Origin: Pasteurella oralis
Lineage (GTDB): Bacteria > Pseudomonadota > Gammaproteobacteria > Enterobacterales > Pasteurellaceae
Assembly: GCF_002850605.1 (NCBI RefSeq)
Contig: NZ_NXGB01000003.1
Span: forward strand, 186,001 to 250,000
Direction of reading: 5' to 3'
DNA length: 64,000 bases
Shown here: positions 18,305 to 27,566 of the stretch, one piece after another
Numbering within the stretch: position 1 is the stretch's first letter
How the letters are laid out: each line of letters opens with the position of its first letter
Program-made: the position numbers and the translations under genes
Notes under the pieces: generated by a model
What the model was told of the DNA's origin: nothing
Database searches by the model: none
The model's input: the letters and a program-made list of their open reading frames with translations, nothing else

Positions 18305-19765
18305 GTGAACGCATTCAAAAAAAGCCTACTTGTTGCTGCTTCGCTAGCATGGGGTTTCTCAGTTGTGCCAAGTGCTATAGCTGAATATAAGCCTATTGCG
18401 CAGCCTGTTGAACCAGCAAATCCAAATTTGAAGATTGAATCTAGAAATGATCTCTTCAAAGATAAATACCCTAAACAGTATCAAAGTTGGGCTGATACTG
18501 CTAAATCCACTGATCTTGATTCTGTTAATTACGAAGATCCTCGCGTCGTTGTCTTATGGGCAGGCTATGCTTTTGCTAAAGATTACAATAAACCACGTGG
18601 ACACTTTTATGCAGTGACAGATGTACGCAATATTTTACGTACGGGGGCACCAATGATACCAGATGCAGGTCCAATGCCGATGGCATGCTGGGCTTGTAAG
18701 AGTCCAGATGTTCCACGCTTAATTGCAGAACGTGGTGAAGCAGGTTATTTTGGTGCAACTTGGGCAAGTGGTGGCGCTGAAGTGGTGAATCCAATTGGCT
18801 GTGCAGACTGTCACGACACGACTTCCAAAGAATTTGCCGAAGGAAAACCAGCATTACGTATCGCACGTCCATATGTATTACGTGCATTAGAAAAAATTGA
18901 TCACAAATTTGAAACCGCAGATAAAACGGATCAGCGTGCGGCTCTTTGTGCTAACTGTCACGTTGAATACTATTTTGCCGGTGATTTAAAACAAGTCACC
19001 TTCCCTTGGGATAATGGAATTACCGTAGATGCGATGGAAAAATATTATGATGATATTGGTTTCGTCGATTGGACCCATGCAGTCTCAAAAGCTCCAATGT
19101 TAAAAGCCCAGCACCCAGATTATGAAACTTGGATGTTAGGTGTACATGGCAAAAATGGTGTCACTTGTATTGACTGTCATATGCCAAAAGTACAAGGGGC
19201 TGATGGTAAAGTGTATACAGACCACCAAATCGGTAATCCATTTAATGCTTTTGAAAGCACCTGTGCAAACTGTCATGATCAAAGCAAAGAAAAATTAAAA
19301 GAAATGGTGAAATCACGTAAAACAGAAATTAAAGATGTGATGTTACGCCTTGAAGATCAACTTGTTGCAGCACATTTTGAAGCAAAAGCGGCATGGGAAG
19401 CAGGTGCAACAAAAGAAGAAATGAAAGATGCGTTACAATCAATTCGTCATGCACAATGGCGCTGGGACTATGCAGCGGCAGGTCATGGTGGTCATATCCA
19501 TGCACCAGATGTATTGCTTAAAGTACTTGGTACTGGATTAGATCGTGCAACTGATGCAAGAACGGAACTCGTGCGTGTTCTTGCAAAACATGGCATTACT
19601 GATCCTGTCAAATTACCAGATATTTCCACTGCTGAAAATGCATGGAAAGCGACTGGTGTAGATATTGAAAAAGATCGTAAAGCAAAAGCAGAATTCCTCA
19701 AAACTGTAGTTCCTCAATGGGATAAAGAAGCTCGTGAAAAAGGCTTACTTCCAGCAGAGAAATAA
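18305..19765 (+). CDS. nrfA: Cytochrome c552 nitrite reductase NrfA
   Basis: This 486-residue periplasmic pentahaem enzyme reduces nitrite to ammonia with six electrons. The catalytic haem site is CWACK (Cys128, Cys131, Lys132), and four CXXCH motifs follow: CADCH, CANCH, CIDCH and CANCH. A signal peptide ends SAIA before EYK. GTG 18305 is chosen as start because GGAG lies 8 bases upstream and the hydrophobic signal starts there; an upstream in-frame ATG at 18254 would put 17 unrelated residues ahead. The CXXCK site requires the NrfEFG lyase encoded downstream. Confidence 0.96.
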   Translation: MNAFKKSLLVAASLAWGFSVVPSAIAEYKPIAQPVEPANPNLKIESRNDLFKDKYPKQYQSWADTAKSTDLDSVNYEDPRVVVLWAGYAFAKDYNKPRGHFYAVTDVRNILRTGAPMIPDAGPMPMACWACKSPDVPRLIAERGEAGYFGATWASGGAEVVNPIGCADCHDTTSKEFAEGKPALRIARPYVLRALEKIDHKFETADKTDQRAALCANCHVEYYFAGDLKQVTFPWDNGITVDAMEKYYDDIGFVDWTHAVSKAPMLKAQHPDYETWMLGVHGKNGVTCIDCHMPKVQGADGKVYTDHQIGNPFNAFESTCANCHDQSKEKLKEMVKSRKTEIKDVMLRLEDQLVAAHFEAKAAWEAGATKEEMKDALQSIRHAQWRWDYAAAGHGGHIHAPDVLLKVLGTGLDRATDARTELVRVLAKHGITDPVKLPDISTAENAWKATGVDIEKDRKAKAEFLKTVVPQWDKEAREKGLLPAEK

Positions 19766-19786
19766 ACAGAGGCTTTGTAAAAATTG

Positions 19787-19826
19787 ACCGCACTTTGATG
19801 TGCAAAAGATAAAGTGCGGTGCTTTT
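19787..19826 (+). terminator. Paired inverted USS hairpin between nrfA and nrfB
   Basis: A reverse uptake core (19787-19795) and a forward one (19812-19820) form a perfect 10-bp stem, ACCGCACTTT with AAAGTGCGGT, around a 14-base loop, followed by GCTTTT. It lies between the nrfA stop and the nrfB start, so it is probably a partial terminator that makes nrfA the most expressed gene of the operon. The weak T-run suggests leakiness. Confidence 0.7.
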
Positions 19827-19850
19827 AACACTAATTTTGAGGTAATGAAA

Positions 19851-20498
19851 ATGAGCTTAAATTCCCTTTTTAAACAAGGAATTGCTGTGGTGATTGGTAT
19901 AACTGCTTTGGGGCTTGTTTCTGTAGCAAATGCAGCACCAGCAAAAAGTGGTGAAATCAGTCCGCTAGTTTATGAGCCACAATTAGAACACCAACGTGAT
20001 CCAAACCAATATTGTGCGAAGTGCCATAAATTAGAGGCAAATGATAGCCAATCAGGTGGTGATCTCCATTTTGGTAAATTCCTTGGATCACATTTATCTG
20101 AAAAAAATCCAAATACGGGTAAACCTATTACTTGTGTGAATTGTCACGGTAATATTTCAGAAGATCACCGCCGTGGAGCAAAAGATGTGATGCGTTTCCA
20201 TGGTGATATTTTCGGTGATAAACAGCCGATGTATACCGTACAAGAACAAAATCAAGTATGTTTTGCTTGTCACCAACCGAAAAAATTACAGGAAAAACTA
20301 TGGGTGCATGATGTGCACGCGATGAAATTGCCTTGTGCGAGTTGCCATACGTTACATCCTGCAAATGATAAGATGTCAGGTATTCCACAAAAAGAACAAG
20401 TGAAACTTTGTGTTGACTGCCATGGTGAACAGCAAAAACGTAAAGCGGCGTTAAAATCGCCACATATTTATGCGATCGAACAAAAGGATAAAAAATGA
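19851..20498 (+). CDS. nrfB: Pentahaem cytochrome c NrfB
   Basis: This 215-residue periplasmic electron carrier passes electrons from NrfCD to NrfA. Five CXXCH motifs are visible in order: CAKCH, CVNCH, CFACH, CASCH and CVDCH. The signal peptide ends in ANAA. ATG 19851 is chosen because GAGG lies 8 bases upstream; ATG 19845 is too close to it, and a start at 19800 would lie inside the USS hairpin. The stop overlaps nrfC by four bases. Confidence 0.94.
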   Translation: MSLNSLFKQGIAVVIGITALGLVSVANAAPAKSGEISPLVYEPQLEHQRDPNQYCAKCHKLEANDSQSGGDLHFGKFLGSHLSEKNPNTGKPITCVNCHGNISEDHRRGAKDVMRFHGDIFGDKQPMYTVQEQNQVCFACHQPKKLQEKLWVHDVHAMKLPCASCHTLHPANDKMSGIPQKEQVKLCVDCHGEQQKRKAALKSPHIYAIEQKDKK

Positions 20499-21175
20499 CA
20501 GCTTGCTCACGCCGAAACTTTGTTTCCGGCATGGGAGCGTTAATCCTCATGACGGGAACATCAATTAAATCAGTGGGACAACAGGTTAGTGATGAGAAAA
20601 AGCCCATTCGTTACGCCATGTTACATGACGAAACTGCTTGTATCGGGTGTACTGCTTGTATGGATGCTTGTCGCGAAACAAACCAAGTTCCAGAAGGTGT
20701 TTCACGTTTGGAGATTATCCGTAGTGAACCTTATGGCGAATTTCCAAATGCGGAATATGAGTTTTTCCGCCATTCCTGTCAACATTGTAGTAATGCACCT
20801 TGCGTTCATGTATGCCCAACAGGCGCATCTTTTGTTGACCCAGAAACTGGCATTGTCGACGTTCATAAAGACTTGTGTGTAGGCTGCCAATATTGTATTG
20901 CAGTGTGCCCATATCGTGTACGTTTCATTCACCCAGTATATAAATCTGCGGATAAATGTAACTTCTGTCGTGATACAAATCTTGCACAAGGTAAACAACC
21001 AGCTTGTGTAGAATCTTGCCCGACGAAAGCATTGACCTTTGGTGATATGAATGATCCAAACAGTGAAATTGTGCAAAAAGTGAAAGAAAAACAAGTGTAT
21101 CGTACAAAAGTAGAGTTAGGTACTGATCCGAATCTTTATCATGTACCAGCGAAAAGAGGGGAGCTAAGACGATGA
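20495..21175 (+). CDS. nrfC: NrfC, four-cluster ferredoxin subunit
   Basis: This 226-residue iron-sulfur protein has a twin-arginine signal (SRRNFVSGMGA). Four [4Fe-4S] cysteine groups are complete: CIGCTACMDAC, CQHCSNAPCVHVC, CVGCQYCIAVC and CNFC with CVESC. With membrane subunit NrfD it transfers electrons from menaquinol to NrfB. It overlaps both neighbours by four bases. The menaquinone genes menFDH occur in the same window. Confidence 0.95.
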   Translation: MTACSRRNFVSGMGALILMTGTSIKSVGQQVSDEKKPIRYAMLHDETACIGCTACMDACRETNQVPEGVSRLEIIRSEPYGEFPNAEYEFFRHSCQHCSNAPCVHVCPTGASFVDPETGIVDVHKDLCVGCQYCIAVCPYRVRFIHPVYKSADKCNFCRDTNLAQGKQPACVESCPTKALTFGDMNDPNSEIVQKVKEKQVYRTKVELGTDPNLYHVPAKRGELRR

Positions 21176-22131
21176 ATAGTCCATTTCATTTCCCGTCTTT
21201 AGTATGGGATCATACCATTGCGATTTACTTGTTCTTACTTGGCATTTCAGCAGGTGCTGCGATGTTAGCGGTGTTGTTAAAGCGAGCTGGTCTAGCTGGT
21301 GATGATCCTGCTGAAAATAATGTGCTTCGTTGTACAGCTTTGTTGGCACCAATTAGCATTATTATTGGGTTAGTGATTTTGATTTTCCACTTAACTAAGC
21401 CTTGGACATTCTGGTATTTGATGTTTAATTACAGCACAACATCCATTATGTCGATGGGGGTAATGCTATTCCAAGTATATATGCTGTTCTTAATTGTTTG
21501 GCTAGCGATTATTTTCCATAAATTGGTAGCAAATTTAATTGAGAAATATGCAAAACCATTAGCATTTGTGAACAAATTGATTGCGATTGCGGCAAAATTT
21601 ACAGGTCTAATTGAGATTATTTTAATTGTTTTATCTGTATTACTTGGCGCTTATACTGGCTTTTTATTATCTGCTTTAATAAGCTATCCAATGCTGAATA
21701 ATCCAGTGTTGCCAATTTTGTTCTTAGCCTCTGGTACATCATCTGGTATTGCTGCATTGATTTTCTGTACGTTACTCTTTACCAAAGAAGATACGCATTC
21801 TAAGTCACTTAGTTTTTTACATAAGTTTGAACTGCCAGTGATTTGCATCGAAATCTTCTTACTTGCGGCATTCTTTATTGGTTTGTATTTAGGTGGTGGA
21901 CAGAAAACAGTTGCATTTGAAACCGCACTTTTAGGTGGTTTCTGGTCAAATGTATTTTGGATTGGCGTTGTGGCAATTGGGTTGTTATTACCGCTTTTCC
22001 TCAATACGATTGCAACCGACAATTTAAAACATAATAAAGGCTTTATGTTATTGGTTTCTTGCTTAGGATTAATTGGCGTGCTATGTTTGCGCTTCTTTAT
22101 CCTCTATGCAGGACAAATGACATTGGCATAA
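21172..22131 (+). CDS. nrfD: NrfD, membrane quinol-oxidising subunit
   Basis: This 319-residue integral membrane protein of the NrfD/PsrC family has eight or more hydrophobic segments. The opening FPSLVWDHTIAIYLFLLGIS is typical of the family. It anchors NrfC and oxidises menaquinol. The start overlaps nrfC. A terminator follows, so nrfE and later genes may have their own promoter or depend on read-through. A reverse USS core lies at 21922-21930. Confidence 0.93.
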   Translation: MNSPFHFPSLVWDHTIAIYLFLLGISAGAAMLAVLLKRAGLAGDDPAENNVLRCTALLAPISIIIGLVILIFHLTKPWTFWYLMFNYSTTSIMSMGVMLFQVYMLFLIVWLAIIFHKLVANLIEKYAKPLAFVNKLIAIAAKFTGLIEIILIVLSVLLGAYTGFLLSALISYPMLNNPVLPILFLASGTSSGIAALIFCTLLFTKEDTHSKSLSFLHKFELPVICIEIFLLAAFFIGLYLGGGQKTVAFETALLGGFWSNVFWIGVVAIGLLLPLFLNTIATDNLKHNKGFMLLVSCLGLIGVLCLRFFILYAGQMTLA

Positions 22132-22150
22132 TGTCGTCATAGTTAATGAT

Positions 22151-22190
22151 AAAGGCGGATTTCTTTGTATCACATTGGATTCGCCTTTTT
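22151..22190 (+). terminator. Terminator after nrfD
   Basis: AAAGGCG and CGCCTTT flank a loop of about 26 bases that may pair further (GAT/ATT), followed by five Ts. It separates nrfABCD from the nrfE group. Confidence 0.6.
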
Positions 22191-22241
22191 AATTAGTAAG
22201 AATGTAATACTCAATTTATCTATAGTCATGAGTTGAATGAT

Positions 22242-24146
22242 ATGATCCCTGAACTCGGTTTTTATGCACTGATTATTGCAAATTTTACTGCGTTATTACT
22301 TGCCGTCGTGCCGCAGGTCGGTATTGTTCAGCGTAAACCAACCACGATTAGTTTTGCATGGAATTTGAGCTATTTGCTCGGGATCTTTACTTCAATTGCC
22401 TTAATCAGTTTAGCTTATTCTTTTGCGGTAGATGATTTCTCAGTACAATATGTTGCCCATCATTCTAACTCTCAATTACCTTTATTTTTTAAACTGTCAG
22501 CAACATGGGGTGGACACGAAGGTTCCATGTTGTTTTGGCTGTTTGCCCTCGCATTTTGGACTATGCTGTTTGCTTTTGCTAGCCGTAAGATGGATCCTAT
22601 TATTGCTGCACGAACTTTGTCTGTTTTAGGACTGATTTGTTTAGGCTTTTGTTTATTTATTCTCTTTTTCTCTAATCCATTTGAACGTGTTTTCCCGCAA
22701 GCTTTTGAGGGACGTGATCTTAACCCGATGTTACAAGATGTGGGGTTAATTTTTCATCCACCATTATTATATTTAGGTTATGTTGGCTTTGCGGTGAATT
22801 TTGCTATTACCGTTTCTGCTTTACTAAGCGGACATTTAGATGCAGCCTTAGCTCGCACAATGCGTCCTTGGGTCTTAGTTTCTTGGTTATTTCTCACCTT
22901 AGGCATTGTACTCGGTTCATGGTGGGCATATTACGAATTAGGTTGGGGAGGCTGGTGGTTTTGGGATCCTGTAGAGAATGCCTCTTTAATGCCTTGGTTG
23001 TTAGGATTAGCTTTGTTGCATAGCTTATCTATTACTGAGCAGCGTGGTATTTTTAATTATTGGACTATTTTGTTTTCTTTGCTTGCTTTTTCTTTTAGCT
23101 TACTTGGCACATTCATTGTCCGCTCTGGCGTATTAACTTCTGTTCATGCATTTGCTGTTGATGGTGAACGTGGGATTGCCTTACTGATTTTCTTCTTTCT
23201 GTTGACAGTCAGTGCATTAACGTTGTTTGCATTACGAGTGAATTTGCAGCAAAGTGCGGTTCGTTTTGGCATAATTTCAAAAGAAAACGCAATGCTATTG
23301 CTGAATATTCTGTTAACTGTTGCGACATTAAGCGTATTTCTTGGTACTTTCTATCCTATTTTGTTTACGGCTTTTCAGTGGGGGTCAATTTCAGTTGGTG
23401 CGCCATATTTTAATACGATTTTTTTACCACTGTTTGTCATTACAGTTCTGGCGATGATTATTGCCTTGTCATTACGCTGGAAAACTTATCATAAACGTAT
23501 TTTGTTGCAGCATAGCCTATTATTTATACCTGCTTTAGTTGTTGCTTATTTAATGATCAATCAATATGTACAAACTGATGAAGGGCTACACTTTAATTTG
23601 AATGCTTATATTTTATTAAGTTTAAGTTTGTGGTTGTTATTGGCAACGCTTTGTGTAAATTGGCGTAAATTGTATCTCAGACAATTGGCAATGGTATTCG
23701 CACATTTAGGTGTTGCTGTCACCGCTATAGGCGCTATTATGAGCAGCTATTATAGTAGTGAAATTGGTGTGCGGCTTGCCCCAAATCAACAGCAACAGTT
23801 AGGACAATATCAATTTCATTACTTAGGTTTTAACAATGAAATTGGTCCGAATTACACCAGTGAAAAAGCCCAATTTGTGGTTTATAAAGATCAGCAAAAG
23901 TATGCGAGCATTTACCCAGAGCGCCGTCATTACGCTGTACGTACGATGAATATGAGTGAAGTAGGCATTGATTGGGGCTGGTTTGGTGATGTGTATATTG
24001 TCATGGGAGATAAGCTTGGTGAGGGGGAATTCACTTTCCGTTTACAATATAAACCCTTCATTCGCTGGTTATGGTTTGGTGGAATTTTAATGGCGTTAGG
24101 TGCATTATTAGCAACCTTCGGATTACGGCGCTCAAAACCAGAGTAG
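22242..24146 (+). CDS. nrfE: NrfE, CcmF-type haem lyase for nitrite reductase
   Basis: This 634-residue polytopic protein is paralogous to CcmF and shares [28 protein letters not shown] and [18 protein letters not shown]. In E. coli NrfE with NrfF and NrfG attaches haem to the CWACK site of NrfA. ATG 22242 ([10 protein letters not shown]) is chosen because the sequence then aligns with the CcmF start; a TTG at 22233 would add three residues. The ribosome-binding site is weak. The position directly behind nrfABCD supports the assignment. Confidence 0.93.
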   Translation: MIPELGFYALIIANFTALLLAVVPQVGIVQRKPTTISFAWNLSYLLGIFTSIALISLAYSFAVDDFSVQYVAHHSNSQLPLFFKLSATWGGHEGSMLFWLFALAFWTMLFAFASRKMDPIIAARTLSVLGLICLGFCLFILFFSNPFERVFPQAFEGRDLNPMLQDVGLIFHPPLLYLGYVGFAVNFAITVSALLSGHLDAALARTMRPWVLVSWLFLTLGIVLGSWWAYYELGWGGWWFWDPVENASLMPWLLGLALLHSLSITEQRGIFNYWTILFSLLAFSFSLLGTFIVRSGVLTSVHAFAVDGERGIALLIFFFLLTVSALTLFALRVNLQQSAVRFGIISKENAMLLLNILLTVATLSVFLGTFYPILFTAFQWGSISVGAPYFNTIFLPLFVITVLAMIIALSLRWKTYHKRILLQHSLLFIPALVVAYLMINQYVQTDEGLHFNLNAYILLSLSLWLLLATLCVNWRKLYLRQLAMVFAHLGVAVTAIGAIMSSYYSSEIGVRLAPNQQQQLGQYQFHYLGFNNEIGPNYTSEKAQFVVYKDQQKYASIYPERRHYAVRTMNMSEVGIDWGWFGDVYIVMGDKLGEGEFTFRLQYKPFIRWLWFGGILMALGALLATFGLRRSKPE

Positions 24147-24180
24147 CCTAAGCAAAATAATACAGAGTAAGAGAAACCTT

Positions 24181-24723
24181 ATGCCGCATAATAATATGAA
24201 AAGAGTACTTTTATTTTTGCCTATTTTGGTCATTTTAGCTGTTTGTTTATTGCTATTTATCGGTTTACAACAAGATCCTAAAAAAATCGCTTCTGCGTTG
24301 ATTGATAAGCCTGTGCCTGAGTTTTATCAAGCAGATTTATTGCAAGCAGAGAGAGTCTTAACTCATAAAGATTTGCCAAAGAGGGTGTTTTTATTAAATG
24401 TGTGGGGGAGTTGGTGTGGCTATTGTAAACAGGAACACTCATTTTTAATGGAACTGGCAAAATCTATTGATATTGTGGGGTTGAATTACCGTGATAAGCC
24501 TCAAAATGGCTTGGCAATGTTAACACAAATGGGTAATCCTTTTATATTGACTATCAATGATAGTAAAGGTGAGTTGGCGTTAAATTTAGGTGTGGATGGT
24601 GCACCTGAAACTTACTTAATCGATCAACATGGTATTGTACGTTATCGCTATTCTGGTTCGTTAAATCCACAAGTATGGCGGCAGTGGTTTGTGCCAGAGT
24701 TGAATAAACTAGAGGCAAAATGA
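24181..24723 (+). CDS. DsbE-like thiol:disulfide protein of the nrf locus (NrfX type)
   Basis: This 180-residue membrane-anchored thioredoxin-fold protein has the active site Cys79-Gly-Tyr-Cys82 in [12 protein letters not shown], plus a GAPETYLID loop. It parallels dsbE in the ccm operon, with a different dipeptide between the cysteines (GY versus PT), suggesting a specialised partner such as NrfF or apo-NrfA. Enteric nrf operons usually lack such a gene, while related Pasteurellaceae loci have one. The stop overlaps the nrfF start. Confidence 0.88.
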   Translation: MPHNNMKRVLLFLPILVILAVCLLLFIGLQQDPKKIASALIDKPVPEFYQADLLQAERVLTHKDLPKRVFLLNVWGSWCGYCKQEHSFLMELAKSIDIVGLNYRDKPQNGLAMLTQMGNPFILTINDSKGELALNLGVDGAPETYLIDQHGIVRYRYSGSLNPQVWRQWFVPELNKLEAK

Positions 24724-25211
24724 TGAAAAAGTGCGGTTGGTTTTGGACGAGTTTTTTGTTGTTGATGAGTACGTTAGGGCAAGCAGGCATTGTTGATACT
24801 TACCAGTTTAAAAATAGTGAGGATCGTGTACGCGCAGTTGAATTAGCCAAGTCATTACGTTGTCCTCAGTGCCAAAATCAAAACTTAGTTGAGTCGAATT
24901 CACCTATTGCTCATGATTTACGTATTGAAGTCTATAAAATGGTTGATGAAGGGCAAACCAATCAGCAAATTATTGACAGCATGACTGCGCGTTTTGGTCA
25001 TTTTGTGTTATATAAACCGCCATTTCAATGGACAACCCTTATTTTATGGGGGTTGCCATTTGCATTGTTGCTTTTTGCGGTGGGATTGATGGTAAGGTAT
25101 GCACGTCGTCATACTCTGACTGAAATGGAATCTGTCGAATCAGTGGTTGAACAACAGCAAGCATTACAGCAATTGTTAAAACAAGTTGAGCAAAAGGAAA
25201 AAGAAAAATGA
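24720..25211 (+). CDS. nrfF: NrfF, CcmH-like haem lyase subunit
   Basis: This 163-residue protein has a signal peptide, the redox motif LRCPQCQ (Cys48, Cys51) and a C-terminal membrane segment (about residues 105-125), paralogous to CcmH at 9682. It acts with NrfE and NrfG on the CXXCK haem site. Two adjacent in-frame ATGs (24720 and 24723) could start it. A USS core (24729-24737) lies within the signal peptide and dictates the KKCG residues there. Confidence 0.9.
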   Translation: MMKKCGWFWTSFLLLMSTLGQAGIVDTYQFKNSEDRVRAVELAKSLRCPQCQNQNLVESNSPIAHDLRIEVYKMVDEGQTNQQIIDSMTARFGHFVLYKPPFQWTTLILWGLPFALLLFAVGLMVRYARRHTLTEMESVESVVEQQQALQQLLKQVEQKEKEK

Positions 25212-26044
25212 TGTGGTGGGGATTACTGATTTTTGCTGCGATTATTATTATGGTTAGCAGCTTACCTTTTGCAAAATGGAAGGATTGGCAACGTAATTAT
25301 CGGCAGCAACAAAATGTTGCATTGTATCGTGAGCAAATGGCAATGAATCCTAGTCAGGAGTTAGCTCAAGAGCTAAGTCAACGTTTGTTGGAAGATGAAA
25401 AATATTTACAAAATCGACCGCACTTTGAACAACAGACTACACGCCAGCCAATCGCCGTTTCTATTAAGTCAATGTTGTTTATTACGCTATTTCTATTGGT
25501 GCTGCCTGCAGTGTATTATTTTTCCCTCGATCGCTATCAGGCAGTACGACAAGGGGAACAAGCGTTTTTGCAGCAACAGATGACGCTAATGGAGCAAGCA
25601 ATTTCACAGCAACATGAAGACAAAATTGTACAAATCCAGCAACAATTACGCCAAGATCCAAATCATGCAGAAAATTGGTTAGCTTTAGGGCAAGCTTATG
25701 TGGAGAATAATGAATTTGATCATGCTTTGATTGCTTATCGTAATGCCGAAGGATTAATTGGTTCTCAGCCTTATATTTTAAGTGCGATCGCTACTACGCT
25801 TTATTATCAGTCGAATCAACAGCTCACGTTGCCAATCCAAGATTTATTGCAACGAGCATTAAGTCAAGATCCATTAGATACTGCCAGTTTATCTTTAATG
25901 GCAACGGATGCATTTGTACAAAAAAACTATCAACAAGCGGCACAGATCTGGCAAAAAATGTTAGACTCTGAACGTTCAAATTTAGATCGTAAAACGTTGA
26001 TTCAACGTATTCAAATGGCTGAGATGTTACAGCAATCAAAATAA
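25208..26044 (+). CDS. nrfG: NrfG, TPR subunit of the NrfEFG haem lyase
   Basis: This 278-residue protein has two membrane segments (near residues 3-20 and 90-110) and a periplasmic TPR domain beginning at DPNHAENWLALGQAYVENNE. It is paralogous to CcmI at 10143. In E. coli NrfG binds the NrfA C-terminus. It is the last gene of the nrfE unit and overlaps nrfF by four bases. A reverse USS core lies at 25417-25425. Confidence 0.9.
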   Translation: MMWWGLLIFAAIIIMVSSLPFAKWKDWQRNYRQQQNVALYREQMAMNPSQELAQELSQRLLEDEKYLQNRPHFEQQTTRQPIAVSIKSMLFITLFLLVLPAVYYFSLDRYQAVRQGEQAFLQQQMTLMEQAISQQHEDKIVQIQQQLRQDPNHAENWLALGQAYVENNEFDHALIAYRNAEGLIGSQPYILSAIATTLYYQSNQQLTLPIQDLLQRALSQDPLDTASLSLMATDAFVQKNYQQAAQIWQKMLDSERSNLDRKTLIQRIQMAEMLQQSK

Positions 26045-26054
26045 CAAAGTATAT

Positions 26055-26119
26055 TCACTGGTTATCATGAATAGTAAAGCTAGTCTTGAGAAAGTGAGCA
26101 CAGCTATGTTAACCAGTGA
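26055..26119. repeat. 10-bp inverted repeat with 45-base spacer
   Basis: TCACTGGTTA (26055-26064) and TAACCAGTGA (26110-26119) are exact complements. They lie between nrfG and the YhiN-type gene. There is no T-run, so it is not a typical terminator. Function unknown. Confidence 0.5.
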
Positions 26120-26152
26120 GTGTTTAACCAATCTCCTAAATAGATAAAGGCA

Positions 26153-27382
26153 ATGTGTTCACTTGCACTTAACAACATGAGTAATTATTCAGAAATTATT
26201 ATTATTGGCGCAGGTGCGGCAGGTTTATTTTGTGCTGCACAAAGTGCTAAATTCGGTAAACAAGTTACTATTTTTGACAATGGTAAGAAAATTGGACGTA
26301 AAATTTTGATGTCTGGTGGTGGTTTTTGTAACTTCACCAATCTTGATGTCACATCACAACATTATCTTTCTCAAAATCCGCATTTTGTTAAATCTGCGTT
26401 AGCGCGTTATACCCAATGGGATTTTATTGCGATGGTCGCTGAGTATGGTATTGCTTATCATGAGAAAGAGTTAGGGCAATTATTCACTGACGAAGGTGCA
26501 GAAAAGATTGTTGCGATGTTGGAGACTGAATGCAACAAATATCACGTTAATATTCAATTACGCCAGCAAATTAGCCATGTTGAACAAGTGGAATATCATG
26601 ACAAAGCACGTTTCAAGCTAGTTGCGAATGGACAGACTTGGTATTGCTGTTCATTAGTGATTGCGACGGGAGGACTATCAATGTCTGGACTCGGTGCTTC
26701 GCCATTTGGCTATCAGGTGGCTGAACAATTTGGACTTTCTATTATTACGCCAAGAGCAAGTCTTGTACCTTTTACGTGGCGTGAAACGGATAAATTTTAT
26801 AGTGCACTTTCAGGCATCTCTCTCCCTATCGTTGCTACTGCACAATGTGGCAAATCGTTTGCTAACAATATGTTATTTACTCATCGTGGTCTTTCAGGAC
26901 CTGCTATTTTACAGATTTCAAACTATTGGCAACCAAATGAGGCAGTGGAAATTGATTTACTACCTCAGCAAAGTATTACTGAGTTTTTACGACAATTACG
27001 CATAGCTTCACCCAACTTATGGCTTAAAAATGCATTAGTAAAAGTCTTACCAAAGAAATTGATTGAACTGTGGCTTGAACAGCACTTGATTCAAGATCAG
27101 GTAATTGCACAGTTGAGTAAAGCAGGTTTACAGCAGCTTGAAGATTTCATTCATCACTGGCAATTTTTACCTAATGGTACAGAGGGTTATCGTACGGCTG
27201 AAGTCACGATGGGCGGGGTAGATACTAAGCAGATTTCTTCTAAAAGCATGGAATGTAACAAAATCAAAGGGCTATATTTTATTGGGGAAGTAGTCGATGT
27301 GACAGGTTGGCTTGGCGGTTATAACTTCCAATGGGCATGGAGCTCTGCTTATGCTTGTGCAATGGCATTGGCTGACACTTAG
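26153..27382 (+). CDS. YhiN-family FAD/NAD(P)-binding oxidoreductase
   Basis: This 409-residue flavoprotein has the Rossmann motif IIIIGAGAAGLFCA, the RKILMSGGGFCNFTN motif typical of the YhiN/HI0933 family and the C-terminal KGLYFIGEVVDVTGWLGGYNFQWAWSSA FAD motif. The substrate is unknown. The start is uncertain: ATG 26153 has AAGG very close upstream; ATG 26177 (MSNYSEIII) gives a better N-terminal fit but no ribosome-binding site. It probably stands alone. Confidence 0.88.
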   Translation: MCSLALNNMSNYSEIIIIGAGAAGLFCAAQSAKFGKQVTIFDNGKKIGRKILMSGGGFCNFTNLDVTSQHYLSQNPHFVKSALARYTQWDFIAMVAEYGIAYHEKELGQLFTDEGAEKIVAMLETECNKYHVNIQLRQQISHVEQVEYHDKARFKLVANGQTWYCCSLVIATGGLSMSGLGASPFGYQVAEQFGLSIITPRASLVPFTWRETDKFYSALSGISLPIVATAQCGKSFANNMLFTHRGLSGPAILQISNYWQPNEAVEIDLLPQQSITEFLRQLRIASPNLWLKNALVKVLPKKLIELWLEQHLIQDQVIAQLSKAGLQQLEDFIHHWQFLPNGTEGYRTAEVTMGGVDTKQISSKSMECNKIKGLYFIGEVVDVTGWLGGYNFQWAWSSAYACAMALADT

Positions 27383-27417
27383 TTTAATAGGTTTGTTTAA
27401 TTGATGTTGAATTTTTA

Positions 27418-27454
27418 ATAGTCACTTTCGATTGAATTGATAGATTGAGTTCAC
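27418..27454 (+). promoter_or_regulatory. OxyR-like operator upstream of the catalase gene
   Basis: The pattern is ATAG-N7-CGAT-N7-ATAG-N7-TCAC with exact seven-base spacers. Two of the four OxyR quarter sites are perfect, a third matches three of four and the last is poor. It ends just downstream of the start of the -35 element of the hktE promoter, the usual position for activation. Confidence 0.6.
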
Positions 27455-27472
27455 AAGGCAAGTCGATATAAT
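27445..27472 (+). promoter_or_regulatory. hktE promoter
   Basis: TTGAGT (27445-27450) and a consensus TATAAT (27467-27472) are separated by 16 bases. The start codon lies 94 bases downstream, leaving an untranslated leader of roughly 85 bases. Confidence 0.6.
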
Positions 27473-27566
27473 GCAGGCAAAATTTAAAGGATTCGGATAA
27501 ATCCCTTTATTATTTTGTAATCCGTTGTACTTCTACTCACTCTCTAAAATTATAAGGAGTTATATT

